Positions 36,239 to 48,420 of a DNA stretch of 64,000 nt are shown in pieces. Each line of letters starts with the position of its first letter. Position 1 is the first letter of the stretch. Under the pieces are notes generated by a model. The model searched no databases and was not told where the DNA came from. It saw nothing but the letters and a program-made list of their open reading frames with translations. A program made the translations under genes and the position numbers. The DNA comes from Trichinella spiralis (lineage: Eukaryota > Nematoda > Enoplea > Trichinellida > Trichinellidae), in contig CM012954.1 of NCBI GenBank assembly GCA_000181795.3, positions 12,538,568-12,602,567 on the forward strand, read 5' to 3'.

Positions 36239-38389
36239 TTATAAGATTTCACGTGAATTTTTAGTTCGGACACGATGAATTAGCGATTGGATCAATTTTT
36301 CATATTTGCGATTCCACGAAGTTGAATGCCATTTCGGCAGCTGAAAAGCATTCCAGATGGAATAGTACGATTTCAATGAATCGTCCAAGGAAAGGATTTT
36401 CTTGTAATACACCGGATAATTGAACAGCAAGTGGAAGAAGCAAAATGGTGGCGGCAGTGTGCGACAGTTTTGAAAATATTCGTTCCAAATTTCACAGACG
36501 ATAAATCTATAATCTCGACGTTGGGTTCGGATCACATACGCCGCGTGGGCAGTCAACAGGGAAGTCATCAGGTGCATGGCGGAAATTATGATGATCGCGT
36601 GATAAAGACAGGTCAGCAAGTTACCGGCAGTTTCGATCAGATTGTGCTTGACGGGCGGTTCGTTCAGCTGATTGTGTCCGACAACTAAGCGAAGCTTCAT
36701 CTTCGGGTGCATGTAGCCGTACCAAGCCCAGTACAAGTATGCCAGTGTTCTGATGTAGTTGGACAAATATTTCGGCTGGACCATTTCTTCCTTGGTGATG
36801 GGATCCGTGGCGACGTTGCCTTCGTAATTTTGATACAAATAACTGAGACCGACTGCCACCGCGAACATGATCAAACACATGAAGAACACGTAGAAAAGGA
36901 CATATCTGGCAGTTCGAAACAGCGATACCAGAACTGGACCGAAAAATTGAGAAGTTTGCCAAAAATAAATCACTCGCATCGACGCCAGTGCCAAACCGAT
37001 AGAAAACAGCACCTCAAATTGAATGTTCAGATCACCACTTGGCCAGCTGGACCTCGGCAACAGGGTGATACCGTCATCAACGCCTACATATGCTGTTGAA
37101 TATGTCAACGCTACGAATGACCAGCCGAAGATGAAAAACTGAAACAGATCCAACATACGCCACCAAGAATAATAGAACCGTTCCATGCCCATGTGCTTCA
37201 AATCGGTGCAAATGATCGTGAAAGAGCCGAGCTGAAACAGATACAAATAGGCAAGTGTGACTTTGCCGACCAATGACTTAGGCCAGCCCCGCAGGTGGGA
37301 ATCCCGCTGCCCGTGTTGGGTGAAGATGAAGGCGATAGTGTAGAACAGCATGTAAGCGGAGAAGTAGCTCAGGTAGCGGGCGCAGGGGTTGCGAAAACTT
37401 TTCGGAAACCGATTCAACGTGAGCAAGTAGAGCAAGCAAGCGACCGGGTGGAAGATGGTGTGCATGGCGACCCGGTAAGTGCGGACGAAGAAGTTCGTAT
37501 ACGGCCAGTCGATCCAAGAGCCCATCCACAGCTTGTGCAACGCCTGCATGGACATGCTTTCGATGAGAAATTCCCGTTGGTACGTGGTGACGGCCATGTC
37601 GAATCGAGGCAACACGTTCCCACAGTCGATAGCTTTGCCCATTGTCCGTTGGAACAGCATCCTGATCTCGTCCTCAGTTTGACAACAATCGGCAAATTTG
37701 CCCATCAGATCGCAAACTCGATCGCGGATATTGAGATAGAATGCCTCTTCGCTGCTGTAATTTTCAATCAACCAGTCCAGACGATTGCAGAGAACGAAAC
37801 AAGCTTGGATCGGATCTCGCTGACCAGGGCACAACAGTCGACTTTCGCTGGCCAAGGCAAGCGACTGGTGTCTGTGAATGACCGCCAGTTGACTGGGACC
37901 GCAGTCTTTCCAGCCGTCGGTGAGGCACAGTTGACATTTGCAGTGCGCCAACCGTAAACTGTGCAAACTGTGACCAGTGTCTCGAAGCAACATATAAGCA
38001 TAGTCACGTTCCAATATTGCGGCCATCATGATCGGGGTAAAATAGCACGGGAAGAATATCCGGCCGATCGGATGTACCTCGGTCTTTTTTGACATGTCCA
38101 AAATTCGGCTCATCGTTGGACGATCGTCGAGCAGAATGGCAAAAAACAGCGCATCGCGTAGGGGACATTTTTTCCTGGTCAACAGTACATCCACCGAAGA
38201 GGATTTTCCGTGGAACAGTGCAAATTCCAAAGGACCCAGTTCGTTGTCACTGGTCTCTGTCAACAGACTAGGCTGCTTGTCAATTGCTTTTGCCAAGCTG
38301 TCTACATCTTCACGATAAATGAAATCGAAAATTGTATCCTGTTGTGAAGACGACAAATTTTTCTCTCGATGAACATCATCATCATCCAT
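36239..38389 (-). CDS. Divergent TRPC-like cation channel, intronless
   Basis: One uninterrupted frame of 716 aa from ATG 38389. TRPC channels are tetrameric non-selective cation channels, often downstream of phospholipase C. Seen in order: ankyrin-like repeats (about 25-145); the TRPC zinc-site pattern H-C-x-C-x2-C at 149-155; a TRP_2-type linker ending FLIESMSMQALHKLW; membrane helices from about 310 to 615; a pore-region LYWAWYGY (552-559) where TRPC usually reads LFWSIFGL; a TRP-box equivalent DYRFIV (626-631) in place of EWKFAR; then the family's RTLPPPF. The S6 NMLIAM core is replaced by HLMTSL. The length is normal for the conserved core. Being intronless among intron-rich neighbours suggests a retrocopy that stayed intact. 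It is divergent from RTEL1. Confidence 0.85.
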   Translation of the reverse strand: MDDDDVHREKNLSSSQQDTIFDFIYREDVDSLAKAIDKQPSLLTETSDNELGPLEFALFHGKSSSVDVLLTRKKCPLRDALFFAILLDDRPTMSRILDMSKKTEVHPIGRIFFPCYFTPIMMAAILERDYAYMLLRDTGHSLHSLRLAHCKCQLCLTDGWKDCGPSQLAVIHRHQSLALASESRLLCPGQRDPIQACFVLCNRLDWLIENYSSEEAFYLNIRDRVCDLMGKFADCCQTEDEIRMLFQRTMGKAIDCGNVLPRFDMAVTTYQREFLIESMSMQALHKLWMGSWIDWPYTNFFVRTYRVAMHTIFHPVACLLYLLTLNRFPKSFRNPCARYLSYFSAYMLFYTIAFIFTQHGQRDSHLRGWPKSLVGKVTLAYLYLFQLGSFTIICTDLKHMGMERFYYSWWRMLDLFQFFIFGWSFVALTYSTAYVGVDDGITLLPRSSWPSGDLNIQFEVLFSIGLALASMRVIYFWQTSQFFGPVLVSLFRTARYVLFYVFFMCLIMFAVAVGLSYLYQNYEGNVATDPITKEEMVQPKYLSNYIRTLAYLYWAWYGYMHPKMKLRLVVGHNQLNEPPVKHNLIETAGNLLTCLYHAIIIISAMHLMTSLLTAHAAYVIRTQRRDYRFIVCEIWNEYFQNCRTLPPPFCFFHLLFNYPVYYKKILSLDDSLKSYYSIWNAFQLPKWHSTSWNRKYEKLIQSLIHRVRTKNSREIL

Positions 38390-38986
38390 TTTTTTCACAG
38401 AAAAATTCTTTTCCTTTACACGTGAAATGAATAATAGTATGATGAAGATCGATCGTAAAATGTAGCAATCTTTTGATAATTAGGATCGAATGAAGTTTTT
38501 CTGTTTTATAAAATTTAAAAACAATCTCCTCCTACATGTAGCTGTTTAAAATTCCAATTCATAATGTTTTTTCACTATGAATGACTGCTTTTTTTTATTT
38601 TTATGCTTTTCAAATGAAAAAATGTTAATAATAATTTTATCATTTTTGCATGCAGATTATAAAAGGAAAAAATGTTCCTTTGAATATTCAGTCATATATT
38701 TTTATATTATTTTTAAAGCTTGTAATCTTGAACTGAAATCAATTGTTACAGTTGCGATTCTATTTCAAATTGTAAATTGTACTTGAATTCTCTTATTTTA
38801 CCGTTTCCAGCAAATTATATCGGCGGGAGTACTTACTTGATTTAGTTAATTTTTTTTAATTCACTGTCAATAATATTTTATATACATTATTATCAGTTAC
38901 TTTAATGTATTTAATCAATTTTCAATAAACAGTACGCGAATGGGTGAGTGAGAAGTGCTTTTCAAAAAGTTGAAAGTATTTCTGCA
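38390..38986. promoter_or_regulatory. Shared divergent intergenic region of the TRPC-like gene and RTEL1
   Basis: About 600 AT-rich bases separate the two start codons, so both promoters must lie here unless upstream exons exist. No specific motif is identified. Confidence 0.4.
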
Positions 38987-41900
38987 ATGCAGCTCACAAT
39001 TTGCGGTATATTGGTAAACTTTCCATACGAACCTTATCCATGCCAGTTGGATTACATGGAAAAAGTGATCACCTGTCTTAATCAGGTTAGTTATTTTTGA
39101 TCAGTTTAGTTACAATTTTAAGCTTACAGAAGAGAACTTTTGTTTTGCTTACTGTTTGCTTCACTTGAACATTCAGCGCTCGAATGCGGCGTTGGAATCG
39201 CCTACTGGAACCGGTAAAACGCTTTGCTTGTTGTGCGCCTGTCTCGGCTGGTTGGAGACTGTACACCCTAAAGAGAATATCACTCCAAACATGTCCATGT
39301 CAAAAAATCTCTCAAAAAATGAAAAACAACTTCAACCAGGTAAATATTTATGAGCAGTTTTGCTTTTACGCAGAGAGAGCATTTCTGGACATTTTAACTT
39401 TAGCCAGACCACAGATTCTTTACGCATCTCGTACTCATTCACAGTTGTCTCAAGTGATCAAAGAATTGAATAAAACTACTTACGCAGGGTATGGGTTTAT
39501 TTTCCGTTTCAAATTTGGTATTATTCATTGTTGCAATCGACGTGCAATGAATGTTTCAGAATTCGTGTGTGTATTCTTGGATCGCGAGATCAATTGTGCA
39601 TCGACGAAGAAGTGAAAGCCGAAAAGCAAAGCATTATTAAGGTGTTTTTTGTTTATTTTTTGTCGTTTTTTTGCTTTTGTGTGTATGTGTAAGTTATGCT
39701 TCTTGTGTTTTCACTGTAGAATCATATTTGTCGAGCAAAACGGTTAAGCCGCAGTTGTAGATATTACAACGAATTAAAAAGTATTCAAGCGAAATTTTAA
39801 CGTGCACGGTTTAATTGAATGACTTTGCGATATTATTTTCAGATGCAACAGCAACGTCATTCATTTTTGGTGATAACAAAGTGATGGATATTGAAGATTT
39901 ACTGTCAAGCGGTAAATTGAACAAGTAATTCAATTTTAATTTGTAAATTAAAATGATAATTTGTATTTTCTTCTCATATTCAACATTTTGTATTATCAGT
40001 TTTACTTTTTTCTGATGTTTGATTTGTTGTTTCAGTTTTTGTCCATTTTACAAAGCTCGAGAAGGTGTTGAAGAGGCAGATCTGATTTTAATGCCCTACA
40101 ACTATGTACTAGATCCTACGGTAAATTTGTATTATTTGAATTATTTTAGTGAATTGCGGAATTGCATGCAAAAGCATTATTTAGACTAGAAGAGTGAACA
40201 AAATCAATTTGAGTGGAAATATTCTTATTTTTGATGAAGCACATAATTTGGTAATTTTACTTGAATAATTTGTTGATTTTTGTTATTTATCGATTCAGTG
40301 TATTTTTTTGGACATCATGTAAAAGTCGTGTTGATTTGATTTGATTTGATTTGCAGGAAAAAGTATGTGAAGAAAGCGCATCTTTTTCTTTCACTAGTAA
40401 AGATTTCGCTGCTGCACTACGTGAAGCTCAAGATGCACTGAGATTGTTAATTGATGACCAAGAAACTATTCGTAAACAAAGAGTATATTTGCCATATGAG
40501 CTTTTAATCTGCTGCTTGATTGTTTACTTTTAAATATTTTTTATTTTTTAGGATGAGACTGAGGAACTGTTTGGCTCAGATGCTCTGCAGATAAAACTTG
40601 CAACACTTCCTGATGTTGATATGAACGTTTTGTCGAATCAAATTGGTAATTACTGACTTCTTTTTTTTATTTTTACAATTTCATTGTACATATACATATA
40701 TATTTGTGGTCGGCAGTTCTTCTGGAAAAGGTAGAACAAGAATTCTGCGAAGCGGTTACTGCAGCAACATGTGAAGGCAATTTGGAAGAAGGCATCACAT
40801 TGCCTGGCCACTTTTTGTCGGATATTTTACTCAAAGCTGGCATTCGACCGGATATGTGCGAACCTATCAGCGTTCTGGCTGATCACTTGTCCTCGTATTT
40901 AACTGTCAAAGGTAAAATTGTAATATTTAAAAAAGAAAATTTTCCTCTTCTCACCGTCATTGCTGCAGCAAACAATAGTCCATGGGTGAGTCGTGGTTTG
41001 GCTTTTTCAAAATTTTCCAGTCTTGTCAATGCTGTTTATTATCGAAACATATCCCAAACTTCGAAATGCGAAATCATGCATGACACCGATGATTTCAAGG
41101 TTTTCATTTTCATCAATATCAATTTACTTTATTATTATTTTCAACAACTGTTGAAATATCCAGGTTTACATATGCTCCGGTCAGGTTAGCAAAAATTCCG
41201 ATTCAGAATCTCATTCCAATTGCAGCAAAATTCCCGGATCGTTTAGCATCAATTACTGGTGTTTCAGTGCCGGCATTGGCATGTCATTGTTGTTGAAATG
41301 TCAACTGAGATCAGTGATCGTCACCAGTGGTACTCTTTCACCATTGGACAGTTTTGTGAACGAGATGCGGATGTGCGCTGCTTCAGTATTGCCTGTATAT
41401 TTTGAACGGTGAATTTTGAAATGTTGTTTTTATATTTCAGTCCATTTCCAATTCGCCTGGAAAATTGTCACATTGTCAAATCGGAACAATATTTATTCTG
41501 CATTTGCCCTTCAGGTCCAGATGGTGAACGTCTGCATGCTGATTTCTCAAATAGGTAATAATAAATAATCGGCATGTGGGAGAAAAAATAGCGGAAAATT
41601 ATCGTTATTTGATGATTGATGCAAATTCGTCTTCTCTTCAGGAACAACAAGAAATATCTCAATTCATTAGGCAACAGTATAGTTAATTTTTGCCGTATTA
41701 TTCCACAAGGTTTTTTGATCTTTTTTGCATCTTATACTCAATTGAATAACTGCATCAATTATTGGACGGTAAATTTCTGTTTTTTTTTCAAAACGTTTAT
41801 TATTTTCAGTTTTTTTAATACTGTAGAACAATTCAATTATGGATCGTGTGAAGCGTTTTAAGAAGGTATTTATTGAACCGAAAACCAAGTGTGAATTTCA

Positions 41901-43733
41901 AACTGTAATGGATGAATACAAGAGACTTGCCGAAGCCAGCGGCACTGAACTTGGTGTAGTATTTTTCGGGGTTCTCAGAGGAAAAGTGAGCAAATTTTCA
42001 AACACTAGTACATACACACAATTCAGCTACTTTATATTATTAATATGATTAAGCTGAGCGAAGGTTACGATTTTTCCGACTGTTCAGCTCGTGCTGTTGT
42101 CATCGCTGGTATTCCATTTCCACCGGCATTTGATCCGCATGTGCGTTTGAAACGAGATTACTTGAACGAGCAAAAGCAGAAAAAATTACTGGTAAGAGAA
42201 AGAAGCAGTAAATAAATTTCAATATTTTCAATCAACAAATGAATATGTTTGTCAAGTCGCTCGACGGTTCAGCTTGGTACGTTCTGGACGCAGTTCGAGT
42301 TGTCAACCAAGCCATCGGCAGGGTAATTCGTCACAGAAATGATTTTGGTGCAATTATTCTAGCCGATAATAGGTATGAAGATTTTTTCTTTGCAATTGTT
42401 GAAAATATACATGCATCATTTATTTATTTTCAAGATTCTCATCATGGCCAAATTATTATTATCCAAATTGGCTACGTCAATCTGCTATGGCGTACAAAAA
42501 TTTCGGTGATGTAGTAAAGGCGTTGGCGAATTTTTTTAAACAACACCAATGCAGTAGGCGCAGTTTGACACAAGCAAGCACTCATGCTGAAGCATCTAGT
42601 GACAATTCGAAATTGCTTGAACACAATGACGACTGTTTTGCTTTTGATTTCAAAGAAAATAATCAATCAAAAATTCTTTCAAAAAGTTTGAAAAAATTCA
42701 TGCAGTATTTTTTTATAAGTAAAATTTATTTGTCGGTTTAATTTTCAGGACAACGCGTGGAAATTATCGAAGAATCAGAATTGCCAAGTTTCGATCTTTT
42801 GCAGCAGACTTATCGTTCCGACGATGGTCGAGCATCTGAAAGCAGTCAACTGTCCAGTGTGTGGGATGATCTCAGCTTGCCGTCAACTTCTGCTATGCAA
42901 AATGTAGAAAAAAGAATTTTTTTTCTTTTTTATTACGGCGGATACATTAATTTGTTTATTTATTTTAGTATCTACTACCTCAGACAGATGATAATTATTC
43001 ACAAGCTTCATTTTCATCAGCTTTTTCTGTTCGAAGAAAAATCAAAATCAAAGTAGCCAGTTTATTTTGATCATTTCATATTATTGAAATTATTATGATT
43101 ATGCTTATTCCTCTTTAACTACTTTTCCAGCGTGATATTCAACCAGAAACATCCGTCGAGAAGGAAGCACAACCGCAGGTTTCCTTTCACTTTTATTATT
43201 TTCATTGAAACTGAAATTGTACTTCTCTGTTTCAGGTGAATCAGTGTGATAATATTCAAACAACCGAGTGCACCGTATGTGATGCAACATTTTTACTCAG
43301 AATTATCTTAATTATTGATTGATTTTGCTTTTAGGTTGAGAAGAAAGAGAATACCGTGAAGAGCATCGCAAATTATATCGCCTCGGTAGATGAATAACTG
43401 AACAAACAAGCTCAGGTGAAAATTTGATGAGACAAAATTTGCATTTAGATTAAGCAAGCCGTTGCCCCTAGTGCGTATGCGAATTTTGTGCTGCTCTGTC
43501 AACGGTACAAAGAGAAAAATAATTTATCCGACGTTCTCAGTTGGTTCAAAGAGACAAAATTGGACAAATCTCACCGGCAATTATTTGTCGGTAAGTTTAA
43601 GTTTGTTTGCAATTGTTCCTTCTTCCATCCCTAGAACAATCACTGTTTTCATGTAAATTCGGCTTTTAAAGGTTTCAGAATTTTTGTGAAAAAAGAGCAT
43701 TTGAAAACTTTCGACGCTTACGTTGCATCTTGA
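38987..43733 (+). CDS. RTEL1: RTEL1, iron-sulfur DEAH helicase that dismantles D-loops and telomeric structures
   Basis: Twenty-six exons: 38987-39085, 39177-39339, 39404-39488, 39560-39641, 39720-39780, 39843-39924, 40036-40120, 40185-40250, 40357-40482, 40552-40645, 40717-40911, 40969-41099, 41164-41372, 41441-41554, 41642-41768, 41827-41985, 42054-42191, 42257-42372, 42435-42718, 42749-42903, 42969-43052, 43131-43178, 43236-43274, 43335-43385, 43455-43590, 43672-43733. They give 996 aa. Motifs: Q-like [15 protein letters not shown]; Walker A SPTGTGKT (41-48); YASRTHSQL; likely Fe-S cysteines C129, C147, C156 and C193; DEAH at 236-239; [46 protein letters not shown] harmonin-like helical domain ([13 protein letters not shown] to the end) closes the protein. 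No RING finger follows. Most introns are 57-110 bp. RTEL1 rather than FANCJ or DDX11 is indicated by the N-terminus and the harmonin domain. Confidence 0.95.
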
Positions 43734-43773
43734 ATCTACATAGTTTGGTTAATTTGCAATTTTGGTTCTCTGA

Positions 43774-43779
43774 AATAAA
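43774..43779 (+). terminator. Poly(A) signal for RTEL1
   Basis: AATAAA 41 bases after the RTEL1 stop codon, a good position for 3' end formation. Confidence 0.6.
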
Positions 43780-43840
43780 AAGGTCAGGCTATTTATTAAT
43801 TGAATTTTTTTTGTTTACTCGTTATATAGAATTTGCTAAA

Positions 43841-43879
43841 AATTAATTGATTAATTAATTAATTAATTAATTAATTAAT
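43841..43879. repeat. (TTAA)n microsatellite
   Basis: A run of four-base TTAA/AATT units about 39 bp long, broken once, between the convergent 3' ends of RTEL1 and SSNA1. It is self-complementary. Confidence 0.9.
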
Positions 43880-44217
43880 CCAACGTTATCTTGAGTGGAA
43901 TAAATTGAAAACGAATACACTTTTCAGTTATAATTTATTCAACTAATAATCACACACTTGAAAACCACTCAAATATTTACAGTAATGCACTTACAGTAAA
44001 TCAAGAAACAAACGTTTCAGTGATTCTAATTCTGAACAAAGAATGATAATTAGTGATCAGTAGGAATTTCGAAAAATTTAACACCGCTTAAATACTATTA
44101 AGAAAAGTGGGATTTGTGTTGCGATAGTTGACTGAAAGAAAAGTTTGGAAAATGTGGATTGTAAAATACAATACCAAATGAGCAGAACATTTAAACATTA
44201 AACATAAAGCGCTTTGT

Positions 44218-44783
44218 CTAATTCTTCGGACTGCTGTTCATCTCGGACGAGCAGTATTGGCTGCCGGAATTCACTAGCTTTTGAATTTCTTTCTTCTCCT
44301 TTTCCATAAAAGCAACCAACGATTGCGAGCTCTCCAGCAACTGAAAAATCAATTTCGGCTACAAACACCAAATGAGCTGTGTAATCAGTGGTTCAACCGC
44401 ACAAAGCCTCATCATTCATCGAACAATTCAAAGTAACATGCAACGAATACCTTTTGATATGATACTGTAGCATTGCTAAGCGAAGATTCCAAAGTTGCGT
44501 AAGCTTCTTTTCTTCGATCGATGTCAGAAATCATTTGTATGCGCTTTTCATTTAGCACTCGCAGTTGATCGTCCAACTGCACCAGTTCGTGCTCTTGGCA
44601 TTCTATTTGACATTGCAAGTCATCTTTCAACTTCTTGAGTGCGTTCAAATCTAAATTCAACAACAATTAACTCAGACGTCGAGTAAGTAGAGATAAAATG
44701 TAGACTTGGTCCAGTCAAATGAAAAAATCCAATTTCTTACGTCTAAGAATTTCCTCGCTGCGTAAGCAGTCTCGCTCAGACAT
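44218..44783 (-). CDS. SSNA1: SSNA1 (NA14), centrosome/ciliary microtubule coiled-coil protein
   Basis: Three minus exons, 44783-44741, 44650-44451 and 44340-44218, give 121 aa, matching the usual length of about 119. SSNA1 forms head-to-tail fibrils that bind and branch microtubules and acts at centrioles, basal bodies and the midbody. Nearly the whole protein is a heptad coiled coil, with LKKLKDDLQCQIECQEHEL aligning to the human region around REELCRQIQEEEDEKQRL. The best landmark is the conserved YQKLLESSQSLVAF, parallel to human YLKILESSQTLLSV. The tail is Ser-rich. The gene converges on RTEL1. A possible AATAAA on this strand lies near 43934-43939. Confidence 0.88.
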
Positions 44784-47700
44784 AGTTGCTAAAATAAAAC
44801 GGCACCTGCTACGAGTGGGGCAAACTTACTCAATGAAAGTTTGATTTTTTCTTCCCACTTTACAGTAGAATAGAGAAAATTAAGTTTTAATAATGTGTTT
44901 TACAGCAATTCACCGGCTTGGTGCTCAACTTGATTGGTCAATTCTAATTTCTAGTTCCGCCTTCAAATCTGCCCAACCCATGTTTCGCCATTCTTCAGTC
45001 TGAGCTTATATATATACATAAGTATTATGTGATATCATATTATACAATTTCGCGGCGGTTTGTTCTTGGAAAATTACATTCCATTATTTTTTAAAAATAT
45101 TTTATGATTAATACTTGAAGGTGACATTTTATTCTCTCTCCTACTGTAAGTAAAATAATGTTTTTCAATATAGATTTAGTAGTTGATTGTAATTGATTTA
45201 GAATAGTGGAATGCGGCTGCACTGAGTGACGATCAAACACTTAAGCACAAGTGGACTTTGGTCAGCGCAGATTTTGTGACGTAGTGTTGTCGTTTGTTAC
45301 GAGACTTCTTTTTTATATTGCGCTTGTTTCTTTCCTGCCTATTTGAATGACTATGAGTGATTGACTAACGCATCATGTGATTAGCTGAGTAGATTTGCTA
45401 CTGCGTTCAAAAGTTTTTCTTACTTTTTCAAGATTCAAAGAAAAAAGCAGTAAAAAGACTAATTCAACTATTGAAAAGTGTGCAAACGCTTTGCTCATTA
45501 TTTATTCATTGGATATGCCGTCGCCCTGGGGTATTATTTTTTGAAAACATAGGATAAATTTTGTTTTCTGTGATTTAATTGCATTTTAATGTTCTATCTA
45601 GTGAACAACTTCAGAACCTGTTCTATTTGTATGGGCTGTAAGAAGAAAAAGCAGAAAGTTGCTATATAAATTTAAAATCTTTTTTAGTCAAATGTTAAAC
45701 AATATAGCAGATTGCATTTTTGTCTTTAAAGAAAAATAAAGTATAGTCAGATTGCATGATAGTTTGCTCCGGCTTGGTTATTCCTATACAATTGATCCCT
45801 TAACATGCAGGAACCCAGCTCTTCATCCTTACACTATATAAAAGTAAATCACAATGTTCCTTTCCGTTCACGAGATATTTTCACGCTTTGCAAAAAGTCA
45901 ACCCCAGTGATGCTCTGAAAAAATTGCTGATTCAGATAATAATTACTGGATACTTTTTTATTTAGATATTTTCTTTTACGCAAGATGATCCTGATATTTT
46001 GTAAATGCGAACAGTGTTGCGTTTATTTGATTTAAATGATGAAATTCAACGGCCAAAGTATTGCAGACAAAGCTTTATTGCTGAAACGGTAAAACCCTCT
46101 CTATAGCCTTATCACTAACACAACATATCATGCAAATTTTATAATAATGTTATATATTATATGTGTTATATATTATAATATTTGTGTGTGGACAGATATT
46201 GATAAGATATTTGAGCAGTTGCTGTTCAAAATTCATTTATTCAAGAACATTATTTATTTTCAAATATTATTCAAATTTCAGTCGATATGATTATCTTTGC
46301 TACTACTGTAATAATTACAACACTGAAAATAGTAGCAGATTTTACTCTTTATAAGAGTTTCTTTAATGTAAAGATATAAACATGTTTATTGAATTAAATA
46401 CTCCATTGAACAATGTTTGGAACAGAAAGTTCCATTTTTCTGAAAACTGCTGGTTCAATATTACTTGAAAACTGATTCAAATTTCTTTGTTCAGTGTATG
46501 TAGTAAAACTCATCCAATTTCCTCTTGAATAGTCATTTCTGGAATTTGTCATAAATTTCCTTATCAGCATTTATTGTTTTTGAACTATGAAAACTTTTTT
46601 CAAAAAATTTCAATTACTTTCATTGTATTTATTTTTTGTGAGCCTGTTTTCTGGGACGTACGTGATTCTTATTCATCTTTTTATTCCAATCGAAAGCTTT
46701 AATGAAAGCGAAAAATCAAAGCTTTAAGAAGCTGATTTAGCCAAAGTCAACAATCTTCCATTTATAGTTTATAAGTGTTCAAATCATCCATGATGAACTT
46801 CAAGAGCCATGCAAGCTCAGTGCCCTAATTCACGAAGAGTAAACATATGTGCATTGACGCGTCAGCAAAGTAACTTTATGGTAATTGGATGGTGAACACT
46901 GGGAAGGGTATTTTGCTGAAAGCATTTTGTGCCATTCAAATCTGGAAGCAATTAACTAAATGTAAAAATGAATTCATCATGAGCAGGCGACTAATATATA
47001 ATTATTTGCTGAAGAGTATTCGTCTAAGTGCTACGCTAGGTAATTTGCTCAATTTTGTTGCTTCACATCCACATATACGTTGGGAATATTGGACTTCAGA
47101 TACGATCAAACAATGACCATCAGTTGGATAGTTTCACTCCTTTACGTTTGCTTCATTCCTAATCACCGATATACCATCAGCCAGGTATGAAGTTTTGCAT
47201 ATTTGTTGGTTTTTCCTTATTTTTTCTTACACTATGCCGCTGTTTGGATAACTTTCAAATTTTGTGAATCATGGTCACTTTTTACGACTCTAATAGCTGT
47301 TCAGTTTTAACTTTTGTCATTTCAAAGAACTAATACTTTTTCATAAGGATGCTGCTGCTGCATCAGAGGACACTTCAAACTGATCAATTTTTGCACAGAA
47401 CTATTTCTAGTTAACGGAGTAAGGCTGTTCATTCTCACCTTAGCAACTTGATAATGTCAGAATTCAACTATATAGCGTTCCATACTTCCTTAAAAATGAA
47501 TAATGAAAACAAATTTGTTAATTCTTTTCCATCATTGAGAAAATACCTTCACCAATAAATATTTTCCTCATTTTGTTTCTAAGAGTCACTTAAGAAGGAG
47601 GGGGAAAGAGGTACAGGGGGAAAAGACCCCTCAAATATCCCAAAGCGAAAGGGGCAGGTTGGGAACCAATCTAAGAGTAACCTCAAACCATCTCTGGATT

Positions 47701-48420
47701 TCAGTTGTGATTAGCTGTAATATTTTTTCGTTTCATTAGTTCGAATATTTCATTTGGGATTACGTAAATTTAATAGTAGCGACGTAACATTAGTAATGAA
47801 AATATTTATTTTTCGAGAATTATATTGAGCTTGCTTCAATCCACCAATAAGACAATGGCACGAAGTTCCAATAAAACAGCCTATTCAATGACTAGTAAAA
47901 TAGGGCGGTAAAAATTTGGACCGAACTGGACCATCGCGACAATCCCTGAATCTTATGCGTGAGAACTATGTGAAGGAAAGCGATACACGTTATAACAGCA
48001 TTAACTTTCTCTATATTTTTGCTATTCCACATTTCTTCTTTCGGCCTTATTCTCTTCTTTCTCAGACTTGTCTTTGCTGATTGACGATGTCGATTACTGA
48101 GCTCTTAAAAGACCTAAGAAGAACATGGATAGCCATAATCTGTATCAAATTCCCAACACTATTTCAGATGAAGGGAGAGCGTTGGAGTATTGTGCATTTG
48201 AATAAATCATAAGCAACTTCCAAACAATTATCTATTTGTGACACGTTCAAGAAGATACGGGCTATTAATTTAACTTACTATAGTGATCAATTGAATTAAA
48301 TCACCCAGTTCTTGCTGTTAAATAACAATTAATAGCTGCCTATCGGAACATGTACATTGCAAGTCTTTGCTTTGTTAAATAACAAACAGTTAGTAGATTA
48401 TCCACATTATTATTGGCTTT
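44784..48420. other. Repeat-flank region without a supported gene
   Basis: AT-rich sequence between SSNA1 and the tandem array. It should include the SSNA1 promoter just past 44784. A segment near 46870-46960 has a diverged direct copy near 56795-56885. A G-rich tract lies at about 47588-47626. No coding exon is recognised. Confidence 0.45.

Noticed and set aside
37295-37957. 220-aa plus-strand frame
   Set aside because: It is antisense to the TRPC-like channel and is a shadow of its codon pattern.
39374-39403. Earlier acceptor for RTEL1 exon 3
   Set aside because: It is in frame and adds ten residues, but implies a 34-nt intron, far below the 57-110 nt range of most other RTEL1 introns; the acceptor before 39404 has a better pyrimidine tract and gives 64 nt.
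41373-41403. Later donor for RTEL1 exon 13 (before gtgaat at 41409)
   Set aside because: It would give a 32-nt intron and insert residues not found in the family; the donor at 41373 gives the conserved [12 protein letters not shown] reading.
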